From NCBI GenBank assembly GCA_041821265.1, contig JBGUEQ010000013.1, positions 1-64,000 of the forward strand: a stretch of DNA of 64,000 nucleotides, written 5' to 3'. Under the pieces are notes generated by a model that ran no database searches, had not been told where the DNA came from, and saw only the letters and a program-made list of their open reading frames with translations. This DNA comes from Lachnotalea sp041821265 (GTDB lineage: Bacteria; Bacillota; Clostridia; Lachnospirales; Lachnospiraceae). Shown piece after piece: positions 25,277 through 33,124 of this stretch (position 1 is its first letter; every line of letters begins with the position of its first letter). A program made the position numbers and the translations under genes.

Positions 25277-25705
25277 ATGAAGGATGATTTGTTGAAATTA
25301 GAAAACCAGTTATGTTTTCCATTATATGCATGTGCAAAAGAGGTAGTAAAACAATACAAACCTTTTCTTGATGAGATAGACCTAACCTATACGCAATATA
25401 TTACTATGATGGTGATGTGGGATAAGAAATCATTGAATGTGAAAACACTGGGAAAGTATTTGTATCTAGATTCAGGAACGTTAACCCCTTTACTAAAAAA
25501 GTTAGAGAAGCAGGAATTGATTAAAAGGGAACGATCAATCGAAGATGAAAGAAATCTAATTGTAACCATTACAGAAAAAGGTGAAGAATTAAAGAAAAAA
25601 GCTGCAGAAATACCAAGCAAAATTGTTAATTGTATTGATATTTCACCGGAGGATGCAAAAGCTTTATATAAAACACTTTACGGTATTTTAAATCGAATCG
25701 TTTAA
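25277..25705 (+). CDS. MarR-family regulator, OhrR-like
   Basis: A 142-residue MarR protein resembling the peroxide-sensing OhrR subgroup. The N-terminus NQLCFPLYACAKEV places a Cys at residue 13, near the position of the reactive Cys of OhrR. The winged helix reads VKTLGKYLYLDSGTLTPLLK with wing RSIEDERNLIVTITEKG; the DSGTLTPLLKKLE recognition helix is typical of OhrR. No ohr peroxidase gene is adjacent, so the target may lie elsewhere. AAGGAG gives the start. A perfect 11-bp inverted repeat spans the stop codon. Confidence 0.87.
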   Translation: MKDDLLKLENQLCFPLYACAKEVVKQYKPFLDEIDLTYTQYITMMVMWDKKSLNVKTLGKYLYLDSGTLTPLLKKLEKQELIKRERSIEDERNLIVTITEKGEELKKKAAEIPSKIVNCIDISPEDAKALYKTLYGILNRIV

Positions 25706-25719
25706 AATCGATTCGATTT
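25690..25719. repeat. Perfect inverted repeat over the stop codon of the OhrR-like gene
   Basis: AAATCGAATCG (25690-25700) and CGATTCGATTT (25709-25719) with an 8-base spacer containing the TAA stop. There is no T-run, so it may be an operator or an mRNA 3'-end structure rather than a classical terminator. Confidence 0.6.
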
Positions 25720-25751
25720 AAGTGCGCGTTTACTAAATCACAACGAATCGT

Positions 25752-26012
25752 TTATTCATCAAAATTAATAAAATAATTCTGACCGCCTACGGTTGTTATA
25801 GATAAGGAACAAAGGTTAAATTCTTCATCAAATACAGTTAAAGTATATTCAAATATATCGTTATTATCATGCTTTGACATGAATAAATAACTACCATTTT
25901 CTTTCCCATCTACTTCGTCACATATTTCATTGTAAATATTGCATCCATTTACTTCAAGTAAATAGCCTGAATCTTTGATTAATTTTTCTATTATTTCATA
26001 TATCGCGTCCAT
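25752..26012 (-). CDS. Small acidic hypothetical protein
   Basis: An 86-residue protein of no family I recognise. It is acidic, with no signal peptide or membrane helix, and its C-terminal half has alternating hydrophobic residues (DIFEYTLTVFDEEFNLCSLS) suggesting beta strands. The start at 26012 has GGAGGAAC 4-5 bases upstream on the minus strand, which supports it as a real gene. It converges on the OhrR-like gene with about 45 bases between them and diverges from the flavoprotein gene. Function unknown. Confidence 0.65.
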   Translation of the reverse strand: MDAIYEIIEKLIKDSGYLLEVNGCNIYNEICDEVDGKENGSYLFMSKHDNNDIFEYTLTVFDEEFNLCSLSITTVGGQNYFINFDE

Positions 26013-26123
26013 TAAGTTCCTCCAATTAAAGTTTTCATTAAATATCTAATATTGTAACATATACTATTTCTAATTTATATAAAATAAGTGTAAACAAATT
26101 ACGAGAGTAACATAAAATGAGTA

Positions 26124-26153
26124 TTGGGAATAAAAAATAATTTGTGTTATAAT
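26124..26153 (+). promoter_or_regulatory. Promoter of the iron-sulfur flavoprotein gene
   Basis: TTGGGA (26124-26129), 18-bp spacer, TATAAT (26148-26153). Confidence 0.5.
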
Positions 26154-26193
26154 GTTTTTAGTTAATTACCCACAACAAATAGGAGGAATCAGA

Positions 26194-26820
26194 ATGAAAG
26201 TTTTATTATTAAATGGTAGTCCAAATAAGCAAGGATGTACGTATACTGCACTTATGGAAGTAGCGGGGCAATTAAATAAAAGTGGCATTGATACAGAAAT
26301 ATTTCACATAGGGAATGGACCTATGAGAGGGTGTATCGGATGCGGTAAATGTTCTGCTAATAATAACCGTTGTATTTTTAATGATGATTCAGTAAATGAG
26401 GCAATTGCCAAAATGGAAGAAGCAGATGGACTTATAATTGGTTCACCAGTTTATTATGCATCAGCAAATGGTGCACTCATTTCTTTTTTAGATAGAATGT
26501 ATTATGCTGGTCGCAACTGTTTTGCATTTAAGCCAGGTGCAGCGGTAGTATCTGCTAGACGTGCAGGCACAACAGCAAGTTTAGATGAGTTAAATAAGTA
26601 TTTTACAGTTTCAAAGATGCCAATTGTATCATCGCAATATTGGAATATGGTTCATGGAAGTAATCCAGATGATGTCAAAAAAGATTTAGAAGGTTTACAA
26701 ATTATGCGTACATTAGGTAACAACATGGCATGGTTATTAAAATCAATTGAAGCAGGTAAAAAGGCTGGAATTGAATTGCCAGAAAGTGAACCAATGGTTA
26801 GAACAAATTTCGTTCGCTAA
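26194..26820 (+). CDS. Iron-sulfur flavoprotein / NADPH-dependent FMN reductase family
   Basis: A 208-residue flavodoxin-fold redox protein. The N-terminal FMN phosphate loop reads LLNGSPNKQGCTYTAL, and a compact cysteine motif C-x2-C-x2-C-x6-C (GCIGCGKCSANNNRCIF, about residues 49-65) is the hallmark of Isf-type iron-sulfur flavoproteins binding a 4Fe-4S cluster. GSPVYYASANGALISFLDR is a second family segment. These proteins move electrons in anaerobes, often in oxidative defence. ATG 26194 is preceded by AGGAGGAATC; an upstream in-frame start at 26152 is rejected. Monocistronic by context. Confidence 0.88.
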   Translation: MKVLLLNGSPNKQGCTYTALMEVAGQLNKSGIDTEIFHIGNGPMRGCIGCGKCSANNNRCIFNDDSVNEAIAKMEEADGLIIGSPVYYASANGALISFLDRMYYAGRNCFAFKPGAAVVSARRAGTTASLDELNKYFTVSKMPIVSSQYWNMVHGSNPDDVKKDLEGLQIMRTLGNNMAWLLKSIEAGKKAGIELPESEPMVRTNFVR

Positions 26821-26856
26821 TAGAATAGAGTCAGATCAATTTTAGTGACAAATGTA

Positions 26857-26945
26857 GTAACAGTTCAGCCATACCATTCATAATGTGCCTAAATATACCA
26901 AACAGTTATTGTTGAATATATTGGCACAGAGATGTATAATTAAAA
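26857..26945 (-). repeat. Element B, partial copy
   Basis: Begins with the terminal sequence GTAACAGTTCAGCCAT (26857-26872) and continues CATTCATAATGTGCC, matching the right end of the full element at 48399-48587 in inverted orientation. The opposite terminus is missing. The promoter of the next gene lies within this stretch. Confidence 0.7.
26912..26940 (+). promoter_or_regulatory. Promoter of the NlpC/P60 gene, inside element B remnant
   Basis: TTGAAT (26912-26917), 17-bp spacer, TATAAT (26935-26940), 85 bases before the gene. Confidence 0.6.
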
Positions 26946-27024
26946 TATATGTCTAATTATGAATAAATGGTAACTAGGAAGGTATGGAATCGTTACCAAA
27001 AAACAATATAACTGAGGGAAGCAA

Positions 27025-28302
27025 ATGAGAAAAATTTTTAAAAATATAATCCTTCTTTTTGTGATTACTATACTACTGGCAAATACGGTATTTGCAGCCA
27101 CATCAGCAGAGGTAAAAAAACAGAAGGAAGAAACAGAAAAGAATTTAAATTCAATTAAACAGAGCATAAATGGTCTTGAACAGAAAAAAGCAAACATTAC
27201 TTCTCAAATTTCAGAGAAAAATAATGAGTTAGTTGATTTGTTGGTCGTAATACAAGTATTAGAAGACGATATGACTAATAAAGAAGCTGAAATAGTGCAG
27301 GCACAGACGGATTATGATGCGGCTATGGCCAAAGAAGAAGAACAGTATGCAGCCATGAAAAAACGTATTCAGTATATGTATGAAAACGGTGATACCATGT
27401 ATCTTGAAGCATTTCTGGAAGCAGAGAGTATTTCGGATTTATTGAATAAGGCGGAATTTGTTGATGAGATTTACAAATATGATAGGGATTTATTAACGGA
27501 TTTTCAAGAGACGAAGGCGGAAGTAGCAAGACTTCAAGTCGAACTTGAAGAAGAAAAAGCAGAAATGGTTGCTTTGGAAGCGGATTATAAAGAACAGCAG
27601 AGTAATTTAGAAGTTGTTATTACGAATATGAAGGCTGAAGCATCAAATTTTGAAGCAGATCTTACACAGGCAAAGGCTCAGGCAAAAACTTATCAAGATG
27701 CCATTACTGCTCAGGCAGCTCAGATCAAGAAACTTGCAGCACAAGAACAAAAGGCAGCTGAAGAAGCAGCAGCGGCAAAAAAAGCAGCACTAGAGGCGGC
27801 TAGTAAAAGTTCAGAAAGCAAAAGCACAACGACGAGTACCTCATCAAGTACCTCATCAAGTACCTCATCAAGTACCTCATCAAGTACCTCATCAAGTACC
27901 TCGACGAGTGCAACTACGGAAAGTTCGCCTACTACCACAACGAGTAGCTCTGCTAGTAGTGGATCGGGATCCTCAATTGCATCCTATGCATGTCAATTTA
28001 TAGGCAATCCATATGTTTATGGGGGGACGTCATTAACAAATGGTGCAGATTGTTCCGGATTTACGCAAGCGGTATATGCTCACTTTGGAATTTCGATTCC
28101 CAGGTCATCTGGTTCACAGCTATCCGGAGGAACATCAGTTTCTTTTTCCGATATTCAAGCAGGTGATGTTGTGTGCTATGCAGGGCATGTGGCAATATAC
28201 ATAGGTAATGGTCAGATTGTTCATGCAAGTACACCGTCAACAGGTATAAAATACGGAAATGTTACATATAGAACCATCTTAGGTATCAGAAGATATAATT
28301 AA
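27025..28302 (+). CDS. Secreted NlpC/P60 peptidoglycan endopeptidase (PcsB-like)
   Basis: A 425-residue exported cell-wall hydrolase. A signal peptide (about 1-25, ending VFAA) is followed by a long coiled coil (about 28-255), an Ala-rich helix, a low-complexity Ser-Thr linker (about 270-315) and a C-terminal NlpC/P60 domain (about 315-425). The catalytic Cys lies in NGADCSGFTQAVYAHFG and the His in CYAGHVAIYIGNG. The coiled-coil plus peptidase design is like PcsB/CwlO-type hydrolases controlled by FtsEX. The linker contains five exact 12-bp repeats. A terminator follows. Confidence 0.92.
   Translation: MRKIFKNIILLFVITILLANTVFAATSAEVKKQKEETEKNLNSIKQSINGLEQKKANITSQISEKNNELVDLLVVIQVLEDDMTNKEAEIVQAQTDYDAAMAKEEEQYAAMKKRIQYMYENGDTMYLEAFLEAESISDLLNKAEFVDEIYKYDRDLLTDFQETKAEVARLQVELEEEKAEMVALEADYKEQQSNLEVVITNMKAEASNFEADLTQAKAQAKTYQDAITAQAAQIKKLAAQEQKAAEEAAAAKKAALEAASKSSESKSTTTSTSSSTSSSTSSSTSSSTSSSTSTSATTESSPTTTTSSSASSGSGSSIASYACQFIGNPYVYGGTSLTNGADCSGFTQAVYAHFGISIPRSSGSQLSGGTSVSFSDIQAGDVVCYAGHVAIYIGNGQIVHASTPSTGIKYGNVTYRTILGIRRYN
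27835..27900 (+). repeat. 12-bp tandem repeat encoding STSS units
   Basis: Unit AGTACCTCATCA, five exact copies from 27835 to 27894 plus half a unit. It encodes the Ser-Thr linker of the NlpC/P60 protein and could expand or contract in frame by slippage. Confidence 0.9.
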
Positions 28303-28310
28303 AATAAAGT

Positions 28311-28346
28311 AAAAATGCAAATCGTTTGTGTTGATTTGCATTTTTA
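28311..28346 (+). terminator. Terminator after the NlpC/P60 gene
   Basis: AAAAATGCAAATC pairs exactly with GATTTGCATTTTT around a 9-base loop. Confidence 0.9.
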
Positions 28347-28445
28347 TATAATAGTGAAGTAGTACAAACTTCCCGGTTATATAAAAAGCGGTTTGTTCTG
28401 TGTGTGCTACATAATAAATGATTTATGCAATAAGAGGAGAATAAA

Positions 28446-28604
28446 ATGATAAGATGTATGTTATTTAATGAAGAAATAGAAGAGGAAGAATGCAAGAATG
28501 CAATTACCGAATCTTATAAAGCAAAACCGAGAGTCCCCAAAAAATTTAAGAGAGTCATTAGCTGGAAATTTATATGTAAAGAATGTCCAAAACATAAACT
28601 ATAA
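28446..28604 (+). CDS. Small basic protein with Cys pairs (52 residues)
   Basis: An unrecognised 52-codon reading frame with a strong ribosome site AAGAGGAGA 5 bases before its ATG. The product starts MIRCMLFNEEIEEEE and ends WKFICKECPKHKL: an acidic N-terminal half, a basic C-terminal half, and a CKECPKH motif at the end that could bind zinc together with the earlier Cys residues. It lies alone between the NlpC/P60 terminator and tcdA. Coding evidence is the ribosome site and charge layout only. Confidence 0.55.
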   Translation: MIRCMLFNEEIEEEECKNAITESYKAKPRVPKKFKRVISWKFICKECPKHKL

Positions 28605-28653
28605 TATTGTCAAAGTAGATTGAGAAAGTTTCTATAAAAAGACTGTTATGGCG

Positions 28654-28682
28654 TTGACGTATGATTAATCTTGTTTTATACT
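28654..28682 (+). promoter_or_regulatory. Promoter of tcdA
   Basis: TTGACG (28654-28659), 17-bp spacer, TATACT (28677-28682), 46 bases before the chosen start. Confidence 0.7.
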
Positions 28683-28727
28683 GTTTCATAGAAAGAATAT
28701 CAAATTAGTATGAAAAGGAATGAGGAT

Positions 28728-29501
28728 ATGTTGAATCAATTTTCAAGAACAGAACTTTTATTTGGAAAAGATGCCATGCTAAAGCTTGAAGAAGCTAGGA
28801 TAGCAGTATTTGGTATAGGTGGAGTTGGTGGCTATACAGTAGAAGCATTAGCTAGAAGCGGAGTAGGCACAATTGATATCATTGATGATGATAAGGTATG
28901 CTTAACAAATATAAATAGACAAATTATAGCAACAAGAAAAACCGTGGGTAAATACAAAGTTGATGTTATGAAGGAGAGAATCCTAGACATTAACCCAAGT
29001 GCGGTTGTAAATAGTCATCAGTGCTTTTTCTTACCTGAAAATGTAGACGAGTTTGCATTTGATGAATATGATTATATTGTAGATGCTGTGGATACGGTAA
29101 CTGCGAAATTAGAGTTGGTGATGCAGGCCAAGAAATTCAATGTTCCCATTATCAGCTCCATGGGAGCAGGTAATAAATTAGATCCGACAAGATTTGAAGT
29201 GGCAGATATTTATGATACCTCAGTTTGTCCATTGGCTAAAGTGATGCGTCGTGAATTAAGAAAAAGGAATGTCGAGCATTTAAAAGTTGTATTTTCAAAA
29301 GAAGAACCAATAAAACCTATCGAGGATGCCGCACTAAGCTGCAAAGATAATTGTATATGTCCACCGGGCTCAGAAAGAACCTGTACGCAAAGAAGAGCAA
29401 TTCCAGGTAGTAATGCATTTGTTCCATCCGTGGTTGGTCTAATCATTGCAGGTGAGGTGATTAAAGATATGGTGAATGTAAATACGAATAAAAGAAAATA
29501 G
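28728..29501 (+). CDS. tcdA: tRNA threonylcarbamoyladenosine dehydratase
   Basis: A 257-residue E1-like enzyme (CsdL/YgdL/TcdA family) that uses ATP to cyclise t6A at position 37 of ANN-decoding tRNAs. The Rossmann nucleotide loop is FGIGGVGGYTVEALARSGVG, followed by the ATP-contacting DDDKVCLTNINRQ. A Cys-rich CKDNCICPPGSERTC segment near residues 207-222 is usual in the clostridial members. ATG 28728 follows AAAAGGAATGAGG; an ATG six codons earlier lacks a good ribosome site. A perfect terminator follows, so it is monocistronic. Confidence 0.93.
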   Translation: MLNQFSRTELLFGKDAMLKLEEARIAVFGIGGVGGYTVEALARSGVGTIDIIDDDKVCLTNINRQIIATRKTVGKYKVDVMKERILDINPSAVVNSHQCFFLPENVDEFAFDEYDYIVDAVDTVTAKLELVMQAKKFNVPIISSMGAGNKLDPTRFEVADIYDTSVCPLAKVMRRELRKRNVEHLKVVFSKEEPIKPIEDAALSCKDNCICPPGSERTCTQRRAIPGSNAFVPSVVGLIIAGEVIKDMVNVNTNKRK

Positions 29502-29503
29502 TA

Positions 29504-29560
29504 ATTCATAATGATAGAAGGTGTGAAGAGCACGTTCTATCATTATGAATTTTTTTTCTT
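29504..29560 (+). terminator. Terminator after tcdA
   Basis: A perfect 16-bp stem (29504-29519 with 29535-29550) and eight T. Confidence 0.92.
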
Positions 29561-29587
29561 TAATAAGAAAGTTGGAATCGATTGCGA

Positions 29588-31390
29588 ATGAAAGATTATA
29601 AAATAATGCCATTGAAGAATCCAGACAAAATTATAAATTACTGGAAAAAAGAAAGCATAGTAATAATATTAATTACTATATCAGGAATTATTTGTAATGC
29701 AGGAATGCTTATAGGTCCTATTTATCAGGGAAAATTGATTGATGGACTGCTTCAACATAAATCTTCCTATCAGATGATTTGTCTTGCATTGATTTTTGTG
29801 GCGTTAACTATCGTTGTACAAGCATTTCGTTATATAAAACGCTTCTATATTAGAAGATTTGCAAATAGTACGAGTGCATCCATGAGGTTTATGTTATATA
29901 ACAGCATTGTACATAAAAATCAGGCACAGTTAGACGAGGAAAACATGGGAAGCCTAATGACGAAGGCGATATCTGATGTAGATGTGTGTATAGAAGGTAT
30001 GCGCAAGTTTACAACCGAATTGTTTGATACAGGAGTTCTTCTACTATCATACATTATAACTATGTTTATTTATGATGTTAAAATTACGTTATTAGCTTGT
30101 GTTTTTATACCGCTTGCTATGTTTATTGCAGAAAAATTAAAAAAAGTAATATATAAATATACGAATGTATATCGTAAAAAAATGAGCGAATTATCAGATG
30201 TTACGTATGATAGAATTGAAAATGCAATTTTATATCGTATCTCTTCCCGAGAAGATGATAATGAAGAATATTATAATGCACTTTTGAACGATTTTGAAAG
30301 CAAAGCAATTATTGCAAATATTTGGGAAAATTCGATGCAACCAATCTATAATGTCATAGCAATGGCAGGTATTATTCTAGTAATTACTTATGGTGGAAAT
30401 AATATTGCAGATGGTTTTTGGACAATCGGACAATTTTCTACGTACATTACTATTTTTGCTGCAATGGCTTATAAAGCAAGTAAGGCTGCTAAATTATTTA
30501 ATTCAGTTCAAAAAGCAAGTGTGTCTTGGAAGAGAATTAAACCATATTTGAAGGAATATAAAGAGTTAAATGATACAGTAAGTAACATAAACAATTCAAC
30601 CAATGATGCTACTTCAACCAATGATGCTACTTCAACCAATGATGCTACTTCAACCAATGATTTTATTTTAGAATTGAATGATTTGAAATTTGCATATATG
30701 AGTGGTAATAACATAATAAATAATCTGAATGTTAAGGCAAAAGCAGGAGAGATTATTGGAATAACAGGGCCGGTAGCTTGTGGTAAATCTACGCTCGGAA
30801 GACTGTTTTTAGGAGAGTATCCGTATGAAGGTTTGATACAAATGAATGGAAGAAATCTATTTGAATTATCAGAATATAAGAGAAGTAAAACGGTTTCCTA
30901 TTTAGGTCATAATGTACAGCTGTTGTCCGATACAATTTATCATAATATTACGTTAGGCGATGCGGGTGATATAAGTGAGGTGATACATATTGTATGCTTT
31001 GAGCAGGATTTATTAGCAATGGAAAATGGAATAGATACCTTGGTGGGAGATAATGGTGTAAGGCTGAGCGGTGGGCAACAGGCAAGGATTGCATTGGCAA
31101 GGACCTTATATCATAAGAATAAGATTATCATTCTAGATGATCCATTTTCTTCGGTGGATAAGAACACAGAGAAAATTATATTTAAAAATCTAAAAGAATA
31201 TCAAAAAGACAGTCTGATTTTACTTATATCACATCGACTTGCTATGTTTGAACAAGTAAATCATATTATTTTAATGCATTCTGATAAAACCTATGAATAT
31301 GGAACCCATAAAGATTTGTTGGAATCGTCTAGAGAGTATGAAGAACTCTTTCGGTTACAATCTTTAAAAGGCGGTGATGAGAATGAATAA
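29588..31390 (+). CDS. ABC exporter subunit with degenerate Walker B
   Basis: A 600-residue half-transporter: six-helix domain (about 25-310), a hydrophilic linker, then an ATPase. Walker A is GPVACGKSTLG, the signature VRLSGGQQARIALARTL, and Walker B IIILDDPFSSVDK with Asp for the catalytic Glu, as in the degenerate site of heterodimers. The linker contains three copies of TNDATS from an 18-bp tandem repeat, absent from the partner. The start is weak: ATG 29588 lies close to GGAATCG, and TTG 29582 is the alternative. It overlaps the partner gene by 8 bases. Substrate unknown; no regulator adjoins. Confidence 0.9.
   Translation: MKDYKIMPLKNPDKIINYWKKESIVIILITISGIICNAGMLIGPIYQGKLIDGLLQHKSSYQMICLALIFVALTIVVQAFRYIKRFYIRRFANSTSASMRFMLYNSIVHKNQAQLDEENMGSLMTKAISDVDVCIEGMRKFTTELFDTGVLLLSYIITMFIYDVKITLLACVFIPLAMFIAEKLKKVIYKYTNVYRKKMSELSDVTYDRIENAILYRISSREDDNEEYYNALLNDFESKAIIANIWENSMQPIYNVIAMAGIILVITYGGNNIADGFWTIGQFSTYITIFAAMAYKASKAAKLFNSVQKASVSWKRIKPYLKEYKELNDTVSNINNSTNDATSTNDATSTNDATSTNDFILELNDLKFAYMSGNNIINNLNVKAKAGEIIGITGPVACGKSTLGRLFLGEYPYEGLIQMNGRNLFELSEYKRSKTVSYLGHNVQLLSDTIYHNITLGDAGDISEVIHIVCFEQDLLAMENGIDTLVGDNGVRLSGGQQARIALARTLYHKNKIIILDDPFSSVDKNTEKIIFKNLKEYQKDSLILLISHRLAMFEQVNHIILMHSDKTYEYGTHKDLLESSREYEELFRLQSLKGGDENE
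30596..30660 (+). repeat. 18-bp tandem repeat encoding TNDATS units
   Basis: Unit TCAACCAATGATGCTACT, three exact copies (30596-30649) plus an 11-base partial, in the linker between membrane and ATPase domains. Confidence 0.9.
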
Positions 31391-33029
31391 GGTTAAAACA
31401 TTAATAGGAAAAGTCCTGAAAATCAATAAAGGATTAACGATACTTTTACTTATTTGCGCAATTGGGGTTGTTACATTTAGTCTTGTTCCACCACAAATAC
31501 TTAAAATCATAGTAGATAGTTATTTAGCACGTGGGCTTGGGAATCAATTATTTAAGCTATCGCTAATTTATTTTGGATTTCTAGTTTTGATTGGTTTTTT
31601 TGATTTTGTAAAAGAAGGTTTATTGACTGTTTTGGGGCAAAAAATAACCAGAGAAATTCGTAGCGCAATGATGAGTAAACTAAAACGAATGAAAGCAGGT
31701 TATTTTACATTTCATGAAACAGGTTCAACTGTTTCAAGATATACAAATGACGTGGATGCGATACAAGCAATTTTTACAAATGGAGTCATAGGTATGGCGA
31801 TTGATATTTTTAAGATACTGGGTATTATTATATCCATTTGTTTTTTTAGCAAAAGTCTTGGAGTAATAGTATTCTTACTGATTCCAATTATTTACGTCAT
31901 CACAAGATTCTTTCAGAAGAGAATGTTAAAGGTTCAAATTCAAAATCGTATGTTAGTAGGGCGAGTGAACAATCATATCCCTGAAACAATAAAAAATATT
32001 CAGATGATTCGATCGTTTCGTAAAGAGAAATATATGGAGGAGAAATATAAGAAATATTTAATGGATAGCTACGATACGATAAAAAAAATAAATTTTTATG
32101 ATTCAGTTTTTTCACCGATTATTCTTATTATACGAGCCATTGTAATTGCGCTAATGGTAATACTGGTATCCGACGATATTGCGATGCTTGGAATCTCAAT
32201 CGGTATGGTAGCAGCAGCGATTGAATTGATTTCTAATATATTTAGCCCTATTGAAAGTCTTGGGATGGAGCTACAAAGTATACAACAGGCAATTGCAGGT
32301 ATTAGAAGAGTAAATGAGTTCCTAAATGAAGTAGAGGATAAAGAAAAGATTTCTAGTTTCAAAAATCAAAATTTTTCCAATGATATTTCTATAGAATTTC
32401 AAAATGTAAGTTTCTATTATGAAGAGGGACAAGACATTTTGAAAAATGTTTCATTTAAGATAAATCCAAAAGAGGATGTTAGTTTTGTCGGAAGAACAGG
32501 TGCAGGAAAGAGCACGCTATTTAAACTAATGCTTGGATTATTAGAACCAATCGAAGGAACCATTTTAATCGGTGGTGAGGATATTACAACAATTAAAAAC
32601 AGTAGGAAAAGAAAGATATTTGGTTATGTGGAACAAAGCTTTCATTTTATACCAGGTACTGTGATTGAGCAAATCAGTATGAAAGATGAATCGGTGTCAA
32701 GAGAAGCAGTAATCGCCGTAATACAATTTGTTGGTTTGCATGAATGTATTGTTAATTTAGAAAATAGTTACGATACAATTGCGATGGAATATCTATTTTC
32801 GCAGGGACAAAAACAACTTCTATCGATTGCAAGAGCAATTGTGATTAATCCACCGATTATGTTGCTGGATGAAATGACAGCTAATTTAGATTCGGATACA
32901 GAAAATAAAATTATTACTGTATTAAAAGCAGCAGGTAAAGACAGGATGTTACTGTCTATTTCACATAGATTATCTTCTATTCTAAGTAGTGAGAGAATTA
33001 TAACATTAGAAAATGCCAGCATAAGATAA
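31383..33029 (+). CDS. ABC exporter subunit with catalytic Walker B
   Basis: A 548-residue partner half-transporter. Walker A is GRTGAGKSTLF, and Walker B IMLLDEMTANLD carries the catalytic Glu. The signature is altered to LFSQGQKQLLSIARAI, complementing the degenerate Walker site of the upstream subunit. ATG 31383 is preferred, 6 bases after GGCGGTG; two in-frame starts just upstream overlap that site. It is short for the class because it lacks the N-terminal extension of its partner. The terminator overlaps its stop codon. Confidence 0.9.
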   Translation: MNKVKTLIGKVLKINKGLTILLLICAIGVVTFSLVPPQILKIIVDSYLARGLGNQLFKLSLIYFGFLVLIGFFDFVKEGLLTVLGQKITREIRSAMMSKLKRMKAGYFTFHETGSTVSRYTNDVDAIQAIFTNGVIGMAIDIFKILGIIISICFFSKSLGVIVFLLIPIIYVITRFFQKRMLKVQIQNRMLVGRVNNHIPETIKNIQMIRSFRKEKYMEEKYKKYLMDSYDTIKKINFYDSVFSPIILIIRAIVIALMVILVSDDIAMLGISIGMVAAAIELISNIFSPIESLGMELQSIQQAIAGIRRVNEFLNEVEDKEKISSFKNQNFSNDISIEFQNVSFYYEEGQDILKNVSFKINPKEDVSFVGRTGAGKSTLFKLMLGLLEPIEGTILIGGEDITTIKNSRKRKIFGYVEQSFHFIPGTVIEQISMKDESVSREAVIAVIQFVGLHECIVNLENSYDTIAMEYLFSQGQKQLLSIARAIVINPPIMLLDEMTANLDSDTENKIITVLKAAGKDRMLLSISHRLSSILSSERIITLENASIR

Positions 33030-33042
33030 ACTGGCATTTTTT
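33010..33042 (+). terminator. Terminator overlapping the stop of the second ABC pair
   Basis: AATGCCAG/CTGGCATT stem followed by TTTT; the 5' arm lies within the last codons. Confidence 0.8.
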
Positions 33043-33077
33043 AATGCGGTATTTTGGTGCTTAGATATATTGACGAT

Positions 33078-33124
33078 TATTGCTATGCAATCCACTCAGT
33101 CGCGAGAGTGTCTGCAAGCAGATA
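33078..33124 (+). repeat. Element C, copy 1
   Basis: ATTGCTA...AATCCACTCAGTCGC...TCTGCAAGCAGA. It matches 48607-48656 (inverted) and 55501-55541, each about 40 bp with roughly 80% identity by eye. Core TCTGC-AA-GCAGA is a palindrome. Confidence 0.7.

Noticed and set aside
27835..27900. Short-spaced repeats as a possible CRISPR array
   Set aside because: The units are 12 bp and contiguous without spacers, and they encode a protein linker.
27720..27938. 72-codon minus-strand frame rich in Val-Leu-Asp repeats
   Set aside because: Artefact of the antisense strand of the 12-bp Ser-Thr repeat in the NlpC/P60 gene.
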